From an uncultured Dysosmobacter sp. (GTDB lineage Bacteria; Bacillota; Clostridia; Oscillospirales; Oscillospiraceae), in NCBI GenBank assembly GCA_934565855.1, contig CAKTIO010000006.1, positions 144,913 to 208,912 of the forward strand: DNA of 64,000 nt, in the 5' to 3' direction. Both the position numbers and the translations under genes were made by a program. Under the pieces are notes generated by a model. That model was not told the DNA's origin and searched no databases. It saw only the letters and a program-made list of their open reading frames with translations. Positions 23,433-32,595 of this stretch are shown in pieces. How positions within the stretch are numbered: the stretch's first letter is position 1; every line of letters begins with the position of its first letter.

Positions 23433-24626
23433 TCAGAAGGACTTGCGCTTGCGGTCGCCGCGGTCCATTGCCATCAGTGTGGCAACGGGGTCCTTGACCT
23501 TGCTCATCAGGATCATGGCGGCGATGATGTACGGCTTGTAGGAGGCTTCCTTATACAGGGGGACCAGATAGCGGTCAAACACGGACTGGTCCACCTCGCC
23601 CTCCTTGCAGGACAGACCGGAGATGTCGGCGGGCAGGCAGTGGAGATACAGGGCGCTGCCGTTCTTGGTGCGCTTCATCAGCTCCTCGGTGCAGGTCCAG
23701 TCCTTATGCAGGGCGTTCTGTGCCAGCAGCTGCTTTTCCAGTGCATCGATGCCAGCCTGGTCGCCAGCCTGATACAGCTTGGTGCGCTGCTCCATGGCGG
23801 CGAAGGGAGCCCAGGACTTGGGATACACGATGTCGGCGCCCTCAAATGCCTCCTCCATGGTGGCGACCTTGGTAAAGGAGCCGCCGGTGGCTGCGGCGTT
23901 CTTCCGGGCGATCTCCTCCACCTCCGGCATCACGTCATAGCCCTCGGGGTGTGCCAGCACCACGTCCATGCCGAAGCGGCTCATCAGACCGATGACGCCC
24001 TGGGGAACGGAGAGGGGCTTACCGTAGGAGGGAGAGTACGCCCAGCTCATGGCGATCTTCTTGCCTTTCAGGTTTTCCACGCCACCGAACTCGTGGATGA
24101 TGTGCAGCATGTCCGCCATAGCCTGGGTGGGGTGGTCCACATCGCACTGCAGGTTTACCAGCGTGGGCTGCTGCTCCAGAATGCCGTCCCGGTAGCCCTC
24201 CTTGACGGAGTCCATGAAGGTCTTCTGGTACTTGTGCCCCTCACCGATATACATGTCGTCCCGGATACCGATGACGTCCGCCATGAAGGAGACCATGTTC
24301 GCCGTTTCCCGGACGGTCTCGCCGTGAGCGATCTGGCTCTTCTTCTCGTCCAGGTCCTGCACCTGTAAGCCCAGCAGGTTGCAGGCGGAGGCGAAGGAGA
24401 AGCGGGTGCGGGTGGAGTTGTCCCGGAAGATGGAGATGCCCAGACCGGAGTCAAAGATCCGGGTGGAGCAGTTGCGCTCTCTCAGGTCCCGGAGGGCGTC
24501 CGCCACCGTGAAGATGGCGTCCAGCTCCTCGTCGGTTTTATCCCAGGTCCAGTAAAAGTCGGACTTATACATGTTGTTGGTGTGCAGCTTTTCCAGATGC
24601 TTTGCCAGTTCAATCGTTTTAGACAT
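23433..24626 (-). CDS. ygeW: Knotted carbamoyltransferase YgeW
   Basis: A 397-residue member of the aspartate/ornithine carbamoyltransferase superfamily. The carbamoyl phosphate loop is FRDNSTRTRFSF (S71-T72-R73-T74-R75), with DVDHPTQAMAD for the second domain and LHCLPADISG near the C-terminus. Length and sequence pattern (TWDKTDEELDAIF, SWAYSPSYGKPLSVPQG) fit YgeW rather than ArgF or PyrB. YgeW belongs to a gut-bacterial purine/urate breakdown gene set with YgeX, YgeY and a carbamate kinase; its exact substrate is not firmly established. TAAGGAGAAAAGCGCT precedes the ATG. Confidence 0.93.
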   Translation of the reverse strand: MSKTIELAKHLEKLHTNNMYKSDFYWTWDKTDEELDAIFTVADALRDLRERNCSTRIFDSGLGISIFRDNSTRTRFSFASACNLLGLQVQDLDEKKSQIAHGETVRETANMVSFMADVIGIRDDMYIGEGHKYQKTFMDSVKEGYRDGILEQQPTLVNLQCDVDHPTQAMADMLHIIHEFGGVENLKGKKIAMSWAYSPSYGKPLSVPQGVIGLMSRFGMDVVLAHPEGYDVMPEVEEIARKNAAATGGSFTKVATMEEAFEGADIVYPKSWAPFAAMEQRTKLYQAGDQAGIDALEKQLLAQNALHKDWTCTEELMKRTKNGSALYLHCLPADISGLSCKEGEVDQSVFDRYLVPLYKEASYKPYIIAAMILMSKVKDPVATLMAMDRGDRKRKSF

Positions 24627-24707
24627 AGCGCTTTTCTCCTTATAACCGTATAGAAGTGTGGCTTCCGCCCTCTCCCGCTCCGGGACGGGCGGAGGCGCCC
24701 TGAAAAT

Positions 24708-26120
24708 TTACTGAATGTCGTTGTCGGTCAGGCTCTGACGGAATTCCGTGACGTCGCCAGTCTTGTTCTCGCTCCGGTACAGACCGGGAACGGCGGCGTA
24801 CAGGGCGGCGCAGGTGACCAGATCCTGCTTCCAGGTGATCTCGTTGGGAGCGTGTGCCCAGGACTCCGCGCCGGGACCGAAGCCCACGCAGGGAATGCCG
24901 TAGCGTCCCTGAATGGAGACGCAGTTGGTGGAGAAGGTCCACTTGTCGGTCAGGGGGCGACCCTCCCGCAGGTGCATGGCGTCCTTATAGGGATCGGTGT
25001 CGGCATGACCGATGCGCTTGTCGCCCCACAGGGCGTGGTGGGCGTCCACCAGTGCCTGCACATGGGCGGCGGATTCCTTGTTGATCCAGGTGGGGAAGAA
25101 GCACTCCGTTTCATAGACCTCGCCGGTCCATGCGGGGCGGTCGTACATATACATGCTGACCTTCACGTCGTCGCCGTACTTCTTGACGCTGGGCAGCTGG
25201 CGGATCTCCTCCAGGCAGGAATCCCAGGTCTCGCCGGCAGTCATGCGGCGGTCGATGGAAATGGCGCAGCTGTCCGCCACGGCGCAGCGGGAGGGAGAGG
25301 TGTAGAAGATCTGGGAGACCGTGCAGGTGCCGCGCCCCAGAAACTGTGCGTCCTCATAGTGCTCGGGGTTGAACTCGGGGTTCAGCATCTTCACCAGACC
25401 CTTGACCTCGTAGGATTTTCCGTCGCCGTTCTCATTCAGGGCGCGGACCTCGCGCACGATGTCCGCCATCTTGTAAATGGCGTTGTCGCCCCGCTCCGGC
25501 GCGGAGCCGTGGCAGGAAACGCCCTTTACGTCCACGCGGATCTCCATTCTGCCGCGGTGACCGCGGTAGATGCCGCCGTCCGTGGGCTCGGTGGAGATCA
25601 CGAACTCGATCTTGCTGCGGGCGTCCTCCTGCCCGGCGAAATACTTATTGACGATGTACTGCCAGCACATACCATCGCAGTCCTCCTCCTGCACGGAGCC
25701 GACCACCATGATTTTGTAGCCCTCGGGAATGAGACCCAGGTCCTTCATGATCTTCACGCCGTAGGTAGCGGCTGCCATGCCGCCCTCCTGATCGCTTCCG
25801 CCGCGACCGTAAATGATGTCCTCGGTCTCATAGCCCTTGTAGGGGTCGTCTGTCCAGTTGTTGATGTTGCCGATACCGACGGTATCCACATGGGAGTCAA
25901 TGGCGATGATCCTGTCGCCGCTGCCCATCCAGCCGATGACGTTGCCCAGCCCGTCGATCTCTACCTTGTCATAGCCCAGCTTTTCCATTTCCGCCTGAAT
26001 GCGCTTGACAACGCCCTCTTCTCCGCAGCTTTCGCTGGGAATGGCGATCATGTCCCGCAGGAACCGGACCATGTCCGCCTGATAGTCCCGCGCCGCGCGC
26101 TTGATAGCTTCAAAATCCAT
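24708..26120 (-). CDS. ygeY: YgeY-family M20 peptidase/hydrolase
   Basis: A 470-residue metal-dependent hydrolase of the M20/ArgE-DapE superfamily. Metal-site motifs: [27 protein letters not shown] and a C-terminal APNE region. ATG 26120 is chosen for the AGGAGGCAGCGGT before it. YgeY is linked to ygeW and carbamate kinase in many anaerobes and is labelled a selenium- or purine-metabolism hydrolase. Here it is the first gene of the operon ygeY-ygeW-arcC, transcribed away from a YheO-type regulator. Confidence 0.92.
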   Translation of the reverse strand: MDFEAIKRAARDYQADMVRFLRDMIAIPSESCGEEGVVKRIQAEMEKLGYDKVEIDGLGNVIGWMGSGDRIIAIDSHVDTVGIGNINNWTDDPYKGYETEDIIYGRGGSDQEGGMAAATYGVKIMKDLGLIPEGYKIMVVGSVQEEDCDGMCWQYIVNKYFAGQEDARSKIEFVISTEPTDGGIYRGHRGRMEIRVDVKGVSCHGSAPERGDNAIYKMADIVREVRALNENGDGKSYEVKGLVKMLNPEFNPEHYEDAQFLGRGTCTVSQIFYTSPSRCAVADSCAISIDRRMTAGETWDSCLEEIRQLPSVKKYGDDVKVSMYMYDRPAWTGEVYETECFFPTWINKESAAHVQALVDAHHALWGDKRIGHADTDPYKDAMHLREGRPLTDKWTFSTNCVSIQGRYGIPCVGFGPGAESWAHAPNEITWKQDLVTCAALYAAVPGLYRSENKTGDVTEFRQSLTDNDIQ

Positions 26121-26188
26121 ACCGCTGCCTCCTAAAATCATTGAAAATTCGAGCCTGTTTTCCAGAAGTTGCGTTTTAAACCACTACT

Positions 26189-26216
26189 ATCATAACATAA
26201 GAAAGGCAGATGTCAA
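26189..26216 (-). promoter_or_regulatory. Promoter of ygeY-ygeW-arcC
   Basis: TTGACA (26216-26211) and TATGAT (26194-26189), 16-base spacer, back to back with the regulator's promoter. The 40 bases between them are very AT-rich and a likely operator. Confidence 0.75.
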
Positions 26217-26256
26217 ACAAAAAATTAGAAACCCTAAAAATTTTTTTAAAAACGGA

Positions 26257-26284
26257 TTGATTTATCACAAAAGTATGGTATGAT
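26257..26284 (+). promoter_or_regulatory. Promoter of the YheO-type regulator and PLP-enzyme genes
   Basis: TTGATT (26257-26262) and TATGAT (26279-26284), 16-base spacer, 72 bases before ATG 26357. Confidence 0.7.
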
Positions 26285-26356
26285 GAAATCAAATAAGCAG
26301 GGACCCTCTGCGGAGGGGACCCCTATGAGGAGGGATACTGCACGGAAACCGGAAAA

Positions 26357-26992
26357 ATGGAACTGCTGAAGCAGATCGCTTCTGGCATTGCCGCGCAGTT
26401 CGGTGCAAATTGCGAGGTGGTGGTCCACGATCTGAGCCGCCATCCGGACCATTCCATCGTCGCCATTGAGAACGGACACGTCACCGGGCGGAAGGTGGGG
26501 GACGGAGCCTCCACCGTGGTGATCGAGCAGCTGCAAAGCCAGAACGCGCAGCCGCAGGACCACTTGTGCTATCTGACGAAAACGCCGGATGGGAAGATAT
26601 TGAAGTCCTCCAGCATCTATATCCACGGACGGAACGGCAGGGTGGGCGCGATCCTGTCCATCAATTACGACATCTCCAGAATGCTGATGGTGGAAAACGA
26701 GCTGAAGGACCTGGTCTCCACCGGCAGCGCCCAGCAGGCGGAGCCGGAAAAGATCGTCAACATCAGCGACATGCTGGACGACCTGATCGAGCAGTCGGTG
26801 GCGCTGGTGGGCAAGCCGGTGGCGCTGATGAATAAGGACGATAAGGTCCGGGCGATCCGCTTCCTGAACCAGAACGGTGCGTTTCTGGTGACAAAATCCG
26901 GCGATAAGGTCGCAAAATATTTCGGTATTTCAAAGTATACGTTGTATTCCTACATTGACGCGAAGCAGAACAATCAACAGGAGGGTAAATAA
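26357..26992 (+). CDS. YheO-type PAS/HTH transcriptional regulator
   Basis: A 211-residue DNA-binding protein. About 1-115 is a YheO-like PAS domain (CEVVVHDLSRHPDHSIVAIENGH, SSSIYIHGRNGRVGAILSINYD), and the C-terminal 60 residues are a helix-turn-helix (FLVTKSGDKVAKYFGISKYTLYSYI). Such proteins sense a small molecule; in Clostridia they stand beside amino-acid and purine catabolic genes. The ribosome site is weak (GGAAAA), suggesting low expression. It is divergent from ygeY and immediately upstream of the PLP enzyme at 26994, so it probably controls both sides. Confidence 0.88.
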   Translation: MELLKQIASGIAAQFGANCEVVVHDLSRHPDHSIVAIENGHVTGRKVGDGASTVVIEQLQSQNAQPQDHLCYLTKTPDGKILKSSSIYIHGRNGRVGAILSINYDISRMLMVENELKDLVSTGSAQQAEPEKIVNISDMLDDLIEQSVALVGKPVALMNKDDKVRAIRFLNQNGAFLVTKSGDKVAKYFGISKYTLYSYIDAKQNNQQEGK

Positions 26993-26993
26993 T

Positions 26994-28469
26994 ATGATCG
27001 ATCTTTCCATCAACAAAGCCGGACTGGACCATAACCTGGCAAAGGCCCGGGAGAACAACATCATCATCCCTACCATTGCGCAGATGCAGCACCCGGAGAC
27101 CATTCCCGGGAAGCTTCAGGACCGGCTGAAAAAGGTGGGGCTGTGGGATGTCAATCCCCTGAACCTGTTCCGCATCACCTGGAAGAACGAGCCCAAGGAG
27201 ATGGGCGGACTGTTCCAGGCGGTGCCCAATTACATCGAGTTTCCCTCTGAGCTGACGGGCGTTCCCTGCCGTATCGTGGCAATGGTAGGCAAGTGGTTCC
27301 CCACCGGCTGCCACAAGGTGGGCGCCTCCTTTGGCTGTCTGGCGCCCCGTCTGGTCACCGGTCAGTTTGACGTGGACGTACACAAGGCGGTGTGGCCCTC
27401 CACCGGCAACTACTGCCGCGGCGGCGCCTTCAACTCCCGGCTGCTGGGCGCCCAGGGCGTGGCGATCCTTCCCGCGGAGATGAGCAAGGAGCGCTTTGAC
27501 TGGCTGCATGAGATCGGCGCGGAGGTCATTGCCACCCCGGGCTGTGAGTCCAACGTGAAGGAGATCTTTGACAAGACCAACGAGCTGAAGCAGGACCCTC
27601 AGTACATGATCTTCAACCAGTTTGAGGAAATGGGCAACCCCATGTGGCACTATAATGTCACCGGCAACGCGCTGGCGGATGTGTTTGAGGCGGTCAAGCG
27701 CCCCGGCGACCGCTTTGCAGGCGCCTGCTTCACCTCCGGCTCCGCCGGAACCATGTCCACCGGCGACCGCCTGAAGGACCTGTATCCGCACCTGAAGCTG
27801 GGCGTGGGTGAGGCGCTGCAGTGTCCCACCATCCTGAACAACGGCTTCGGCGGACACCGGATCGAGGGCATCGGCGACAAGCATATCCCCTGGATCCACA
27901 ATGTGAAGAACACGGACATGGCAATCGCCATTGACGACGAGGATTCTCAGCGCCTGCTGCGCCTGTTCAATACCCCGGAGGGACAGAGCTATCTGAAGCA
28001 CACCCTGAGGCTGGACGATGAAATGATCGAAAAGCTCACCTGGCTGGGCATCTCCGGCATTGCAAACCTGCTGTGCTGCATCAAGATGGCAAAGTATTAT
28101 GAGTTCACCGAGCGCGACGTGGTAGGCACCGTGCTGACGGACTCCGCGGTGATGTACGGCAGCCGCATCCAGGAGCTGAACGAGCAGTACGGCGCATATA
28201 CCGAACAGGCGGCGGAGCTGGACCACAATATCCACATGCTGGCGCTGAAGACGGATAACCTGATGGAGTTGACCTACAACGATCGGAAGCGGGTCCACAA
28301 CCTGAAGTATTACACCTGGGTCGAGCAGCAGGGAAAGACCAGCGAGGAGCTGAACGCCCTGTGGTACGACACGGAGGGAACCTGGGATGCCGTTCACGCG
28401 CAGGCAAAGGAGCTGGATGAGTTGATCAATGCCTTCAACGATGCCACGGGTCTGCTGAAGAGCCTGTAA
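26994..28469 (+). CDS. Fold-type II PLP-dependent enzyme, unknown substrate
   Basis: A 491-residue member of the tryptophan-synthase-beta/threonine-synthase superfamily. The likely Schiff-base lysine is K108 in GCHKVGAS, and the phosphate-binding glycine-rich loop is TSGSAGTMSTGD. ATG 26994 has ACAGGAGGG before it and lies one base after the regulator's stop. It is longer than YgeX (diaminopropionate ammonia-lyase, about 400 residues) and does not look like it, but it occupies the place where YgeX stands in related clusters. A lyase acting on a diamino or amino acid is likely; the substrate is inference. Confidence 0.82.
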   Translation: MIDLSINKAGLDHNLAKARENNIIIPTIAQMQHPETIPGKLQDRLKKVGLWDVNPLNLFRITWKNEPKEMGGLFQAVPNYIEFPSELTGVPCRIVAMVGKWFPTGCHKVGASFGCLAPRLVTGQFDVDVHKAVWPSTGNYCRGGAFNSRLLGAQGVAILPAEMSKERFDWLHEIGAEVIATPGCESNVKEIFDKTNELKQDPQYMIFNQFEEMGNPMWHYNVTGNALADVFEAVKRPGDRFAGACFTSGSAGTMSTGDRLKDLYPHLKLGVGEALQCPTILNNGFGGHRIEGIGDKHIPWIHNVKNTDMAIAIDDEDSQRLLRLFNTPEGQSYLKHTLRLDDEMIEKLTWLGISGIANLLCCIKMAKYYEFTERDVVGTVLTDSAVMYGSRIQELNEQYGAYTEQAAELDHNIHMLALKTDNLMELTYNDRKRVHNLKYYTWVEQQGKTSEELNALWYDTEGTWDAVHAQAKELDELINAFNDATGLLKSL

Positions 28470-28491
28470 GAGACAGTCCAAAAACGCTGCG

Positions 28492-28523
28492 GGGGCGGGC
28501 GGTTCGCCCGTCCCTGTTTTTTT
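28492..28523 (+). terminator. Hairpin with T7 between the two PLP-enzyme genes
   Basis: 9-base GC-rich arms with one wobble (28492-28500, 28506-28514), then TG and T7. It lies 20 bases before the next start, so it may be a partial terminator that sets the ratio of the two enzymes. Confidence 0.75.
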
Positions 28524-28542
28524 GTGAGAGAAGGAGAATACC

Positions 28543-29787
28543 ATGAAGAACGTATTGTACGGCAAGTGCGTAAAGTGCGGAAGGACCTATGAAGCCACGC
28601 CGGCTCTGACGATCTGCGAGTGCGGCGGCATTTTGGATATCACCTACGACTATGACTACATCAAAGCACAGCTGACGAAGGAAAAGCTGGCGGCGCGGCA
28701 GGAGCGGACCATGTGGCGCTACCGGGAGCTGCTGCCCATTGAGGAGACCACGGAACCGACGCCGCTGCGAGTGGGCTGGTCCCCCCTGTATGAGGAGCCG
28801 AGACTGGCGGAGCTTCTGGGGCTGAAGCAGCTGTGGGTGAAGGACGACGGGCAGAATCCCACGGCTTCCCTGAAGGACCGTGCCTCCGCCATGGCGGTGG
28901 CAAAGGCGCGGGAGACCGGGGCGCGGGTGATTGCCTGCTCCTCCACGGGAAACGCCGCGTCCTCTCTGGCGGGAAACGCCGCTGCCGCGGGCTTGAAGAC
29001 CTATATCTTCGTCCCGTCCCGGGCGCCCAAGGGAAAGGTAGCGCAGCTGATGACCTTTGGCGCAACGGTGATCTCCGTAGAGGGCAGCTATGAGGACACC
29101 TTTGAGTTGAGTAAGCAGGCGATTGAAAAATGGGGCTGGTACAACCGGAACGCAGCCATCAATCCCTACCTGTCCGAGGGCAAGAAGACCGTCTCTCTGG
29201 AAATTGCCGAGCAGCTGAACTGGAGCATGCCGGATTATCTGGCGATCTCCGTGGGCGACGGCTGCACCATCGCGGGCGTCTGGAAGGGATTGAAGGACCT
29301 GTATGCCATCGGCTGGATCGACAGGCTGCCCCGTCTGATCTCCTGCCAGGCGGAGGGCTGCTGCCCGCTGAACCGCGCCATTGCGGAAAACCAGCCCTGG
29401 CGTCCGATGGAGGAAAACACGCTGGCGGATTCCATCGCGGTGGGCGTTCCCAGAAACGCTGATAAGGCGCTGATGGCGATTCGGGAATCCAACGGTCTGG
29501 TGGTCAACGTCTCCGATGAGGAGATCATGGCGGCGCAGAAGTTGCTGGGCAGGACCTGCGGCGTGTTTGGCGAGCCTGCCGGCGTCACCGGCACGGCGGG
29601 CGTGAAGAAGCTGTGTGAGCAGGGCGTTCTGGGAAGGAACGACACGGTGGTGTCCGTGGTGACCGGAAACGGCTTGAAGGATGTGGCGAATGCCATCAAG
29701 GTTTGCGGAGAGCCGATTACCATTCCCTCGGATATGGACCGCCTGCTGAAGGCGTTTGAGGAGCGGGGCATCGTGGTGGAGGAATGA
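28543..29787 (+). CDS. Threonine synthase-like PLP enzyme with N-terminal zinc ribbon
   Basis: A 414-residue fold-type II PLP enzyme. A small zinc ribbon (C9, C12, C25, C27) opens the protein, then PLP Lys111 in NPTASLKDRAS, SSTGNAASSLAGNAA and VVTGNGLKD. Pattern and length match the ThrC branch with a rubredoxin-like knuckle. Threonine synthase makes threonine from phosphohomoserine, but no homoserine genes are near and the neighbour is another PLP enzyme under a YheO-type regulator, so a catabolic lyase role is also possible. AGAAGGAGAATACC precedes the ATG. Confidence 0.85.
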   Translation: MKNVLYGKCVKCGRTYEATPALTICECGGILDITYDYDYIKAQLTKEKLAARQERTMWRYRELLPIEETTEPTPLRVGWSPLYEEPRLAELLGLKQLWVKDDGQNPTASLKDRASAMAVAKARETGARVIACSSTGNAASSLAGNAAAAGLKTYIFVPSRAPKGKVAQLMTFGATVISVEGSYEDTFELSKQAIEKWGWYNRNAAINPYLSEGKKTVSLEIAEQLNWSMPDYLAISVGDGCTIAGVWKGLKDLYAIGWIDRLPRLISCQAEGCCPLNRAIAENQPWRPMEENTLADSIAVGVPRNADKALMAIRESNGLVVNVSDEEIMAAQKLLGRTCGVFGEPAGVTGTAGVKKLCEQGVLGRNDTVVSVVTGNGLKDVANAIKVCGEPITIPSDMDRLLKAFEERGIVVEE

Positions 29788-29813
29788 CTGCGGTGACAGT
29801 GAAATAAAAAGGA

Positions 29814-29849
29814 CCGGGCGGCGCTGCTCCATTTTGCAGCGCCGCCCGG
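29814..29849. terminator. Bidirectional terminator
   Basis: Perfect 14-base GC-rich arms (29814-29827, 29836-29849), A5 before and T4 after, between convergent genes. Confidence 0.88.
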
Positions 29850-29860
29850 CTTTTCAAATG

Positions 29861-30556
29861 TCAGGGGGAGGGAGGCTCCGGAGTAATCTCCAGGACCGTG
29901 AGTGTGCGATCCTTCACGGTAAAGCGGACGTTGCTGCCGCCGAAGCGCAGCCCATAGACCCGGTCGGCGTCCGACTGGTAGTGCGGTCGGGGATCGTTGG
30001 CAAGAACGCCCAGCAGCGCCGCCTGCCGGTCGGCGGAAAAGCCGCGGAGAAGCTCCGGAGCGCAGCGGACCTCCAGCAGGGCGTCCGCCTCTCCGCCGGT
30101 CCACCCGCCCTGGGCGTCCGGGTGGGCGTCTGCGTAGGGGAGATAGGGCTTGATGTCAAAGATGGGCGTTTCGTTCAGCAGGTCCGCGCCGGAGACGTGC
30201 AGAATGGGACCGGAGGGAGTGTGCGGCTCCACGCGGTCCAGACGGACGGAGGACAGACCGATGGGATTGGGGCGGAAGGGCGAGCGGGTGGCAAAGACGC
30301 CCATTCTGGCGTTTCCGCCCAGACGGGGCGGGCGGACGGTGGGGGACCAGTCCTTCCGGACCGCCTGGGAAAACTCCCAGATCAGCCAGAGGTGGGAAAA
30401 GCCCTCCAGACCGCGCAGGGCGTCCGGATTCCGGTACTCCGGCTCAAAGACGATCTCGGCACGCAGCGCCTCCACCAGACCGCTCTGCCGGGGAATGCCG
30501 AATTTTTCCGGAAAGTCCGTGTGGATCCGGGCGATGACCTTCATTGTGTGTTCCAT
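29861..30556 (-). CDS. trmO: tRNA (N6-threonylcarbamoyladenosine37-N6)-methyltransferase TrmO
   Basis: A 231-residue member of the TsaA/TrmO (UPF0066) family that methylates t6A37 in some tRNAs with S-adenosylmethionine. Typical blocks: ARIHTDFPEKFGIPRQSG, LEGFSHLWLIWEF, GVFATRSPFRPNPIGLSSV, GADLLNETPIFDIKPY. The frame extends to 30640, but ATG 30556 (with AAGAGG upstream) or 30544 are better starts. The C-terminal extension of about 90 residues is the usual TrmO C-terminal domain. It is a single gene, convergent with the threonine synthase-like gene. Confidence 0.92.
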   Translation of the reverse strand: MEHTMKVIARIHTDFPEKFGIPRQSGLVEALRAEIVFEPEYRNPDALRGLEGFSHLWLIWEFSQAVRKDWSPTVRPPRLGGNARMGVFATRSPFRPNPIGLSSVRLDRVEPHTPSGPILHVSGADLLNETPIFDIKPYLPYADAHPDAQGGWTGGEADALLEVRCAPELLRGFSADRQAALLGVLANDPRPHYQSDADRVYGLRFGGSNVRFTVKDRTLTVLEITPEPPSP

Positions 30557-30775
30557 GACCTCAAACCTCTTGCTTTCTGAAGCTTTTTTTCCATCATACC
30601 GCAGGAGCGGCGGAAAAAGCAAGAGACGAAAGCATCCCATCCGGAGGGGAAAAATTTGCGGGACTGCTGTTCAACGGGAAAAAGGTATGGTACAATTTCA
30701 GGAAAGGGACCATGCGGAAAGCAGGGCAGGCAGGCGCGGGCGGCTGCCGGAGACTGGAAAGGTGGAAATCAGAGG

Positions 30776-32521
30776 ATGCGGAAAACAAAGATCGTATGCA
30801 CATTGGGACCGGCGACGGACCGGGGAGACAACCTGAAAAAAATGATGCTGGCGGGAATGAACGTCGCCAGATTCAACTTTTCCCACGGCAGCCACGCGGA
30901 GCATCTGGCGCGGCTGGAGGAGGTAAAGCGCCTGCGGAGGGAGCTGGACCTGCCGGTGGCGGCAATGCTGGACACCAAGGGACCGGAGATCCGCCTGAAG
31001 AGCTTTGCCAACGGTCCGGTGCAGCTGAAGACCGGCGGGGAGTTTACGCTGACCACGGAGGATGTGCCGGGAGACGAGACCCGGTGCGCCATCACCTATG
31101 CGGAGCTGCCGGAGGATGTCCGGGCGGGAGACACCATCCTGCTGGATGACGGTCTGGTGCGTCTCACCGTGCTGGAGACGACGGCGCGGACCATCCGCTG
31201 CCGGGTGGAAAACGACGGCGTGATGAAGGACAAAAAGGGCGTCAATGTGCCGGGTGTCCGCCTGTCCATGCCCTATATGAGCCAGCGGGACCGGGAGGAC
31301 ATCCTCTTCGGCATCGAGCAGGGCTTTGACTATATTGCCGCCAGCTTTGTGCGCTCCGCGGCGGATGTGCGGGAGATCCGCCAGCTGCTCAGCGAGCATG
31401 CCTCGCCCATCCGCATCATCGCAAAGATCGAGAATCAGGAGGGCGTGAACAACCTGGCGGAGATCCTGTCGGTGGCGGACGGCGTGATGGTGGCGCGGGG
31501 CGACATGGGCGTGGAGATCGACTTTACGGAGATCCCGGTCATTCAGAAGAATATGATCGCCCAGTGCACCGCCTGCGGCAAGCCGGTCATCACGGCAACG
31601 CAGATGCTGGATTCCATGATGGAGAATCCCAGACCCACCCGGGCGGAGATCACGGATGTTGCCAACGCGATCTACGACGGGACCTCGGCGATCATGCTGT
31701 CCGGCGAGACCGCCGCCGGAAAATACCCGGTGGAGGCGGTGGAGACGATGGACGCCATCGCGGTGCGGACAGAGAGCGACATCAACTATGGAAAGCGGAT
31801 GCGGAACACCGTCAGCAGTGCGGCACGCCTGTCCATTGCCGCAGCCACTGCCCACGCCGCCTGCTCCACGGCAATGGAGATCGGCGCGGACGCCATCATT
31901 ACCGTGAGCCAGAGCGGCGCCACCGCGCGCCTGGCAAGCCGCTTCCGCCCGGGAACGCCGGTGATCGCCTGCCTGCTGAGCGAGCAGGTCCGGCGGCAGA
32001 TGGCGCTGTTCTGGGGCGTGACGCCCATTCTGATGCCGCAGGCAGGCAGCACGGATGAGCTGATCGAGCTGGCGGTGCAGTCGGCGGAGCGCGCCGGACT
32101 GGTGAAGCAGGGCGACCTGGTGGTGCTGACAGCAGGCGTTCCGGTGGGGATCCCCGGCACCACCAATATGATCAAGGTCCACATGGTGGGCGGGGCGCTG
32201 CTGAACGGCGTGGGCATCGGAAAGGGGACCGCGTCGGGACGGCTGTGCGTCTGCCGCACACTGGATGAGGTGCGGGAAAAGTTCCAGCCGGGCGATGTGC
32301 TGGTAGTGCCCTATACCACCAACGAGGTGCTGGAGGAGATCCGCCAGGCGTCCGCGGTGGTCAGCGAGGAATCCGGCGTCAACAGCCACGCCGCCACACT
32401 GGGACTGGCGCTGAACAAGGCGGTGATCGTCGGCGCGGCGGGCGCCACCAGGACCCTGAGGGATGGCGACCGGGTGTCGGTGGACTGCGCCCGGGGAACG
32501 GTGCAGCTGCTGCCGCAGTAA
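30776..32521 (+). CDS. pyk: Pyruvate kinase with C-terminal PEP-utiliser domain
   Basis: A 581-residue glycolytic enzyme converting PEP and ADP to pyruvate and ATP. The N-terminus MRKTKIVCTLGPATD sets the start at 30776; the frame upstream is noise. Key blocks: MNVARFNFSHGSH, MLDTKGPEIRL, the catalytic-lysine motif IIAKIENQEG, MVARGDMGVE, and ATQMLDSM. Residues about 475-581 are the extra PEP-utiliser swivelling domain found in Bacillus and clostridial pyruvate kinases, with SGVNSHAA holding its conserved His. It is a stand-alone gene with a terminator. Pyruvate also comes from serine dehydratase at 62-64 kb. Confidence 0.96.
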   Translation: MRKTKIVCTLGPATDRGDNLKKMMLAGMNVARFNFSHGSHAEHLARLEEVKRLRRELDLPVAAMLDTKGPEIRLKSFANGPVQLKTGGEFTLTTEDVPGDETRCAITYAELPEDVRAGDTILLDDGLVRLTVLETTARTIRCRVENDGVMKDKKGVNVPGVRLSMPYMSQRDREDILFGIEQGFDYIAASFVRSAADVREIRQLLSEHASPIRIIAKIENQEGVNNLAEILSVADGVMVARGDMGVEIDFTEIPVIQKNMIAQCTACGKPVITATQMLDSMMENPRPTRAEITDVANAIYDGTSAIMLSGETAAGKYPVEAVETMDAIAVRTESDINYGKRMRNTVSSAARLSIAAATAHAACSTAMEIGADAIITVSQSGATARLASRFRPGTPVIACLLSEQVRRQMALFWGVTPILMPQAGSTDELIELAVQSAERAGLVKQGDLVVLTAGVPVGIPGTTNMIKVHMVGGALLNGVGIGKGTASGRLCVCRTLDEVREKFQPGDVLVVPYTTNEVLEEIRQASAVVSEESGVNSHAATLGLALNKAVIVGAAGATRTLRDGDRVSVDCARGTVQLLPQ

Positions 32522-32539
32522 TACGGAGAAGAATAAAGG

Positions 32540-32575
32540 AAACCGGGGGAAGCTCTTACGGGCTTCCTCCGGTTT
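32540..32575. terminator. Terminator after pyruvate kinase
   Basis: An AACCGG-rich stem of 13-14 pairs (32540-32553, 32562-32575) ending in TTTT, with an A-rich left side. It may serve the convergent gene too. Confidence 0.82.
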
Positions 32576-32595
32576 TCGCATAATCGGATATTTTT

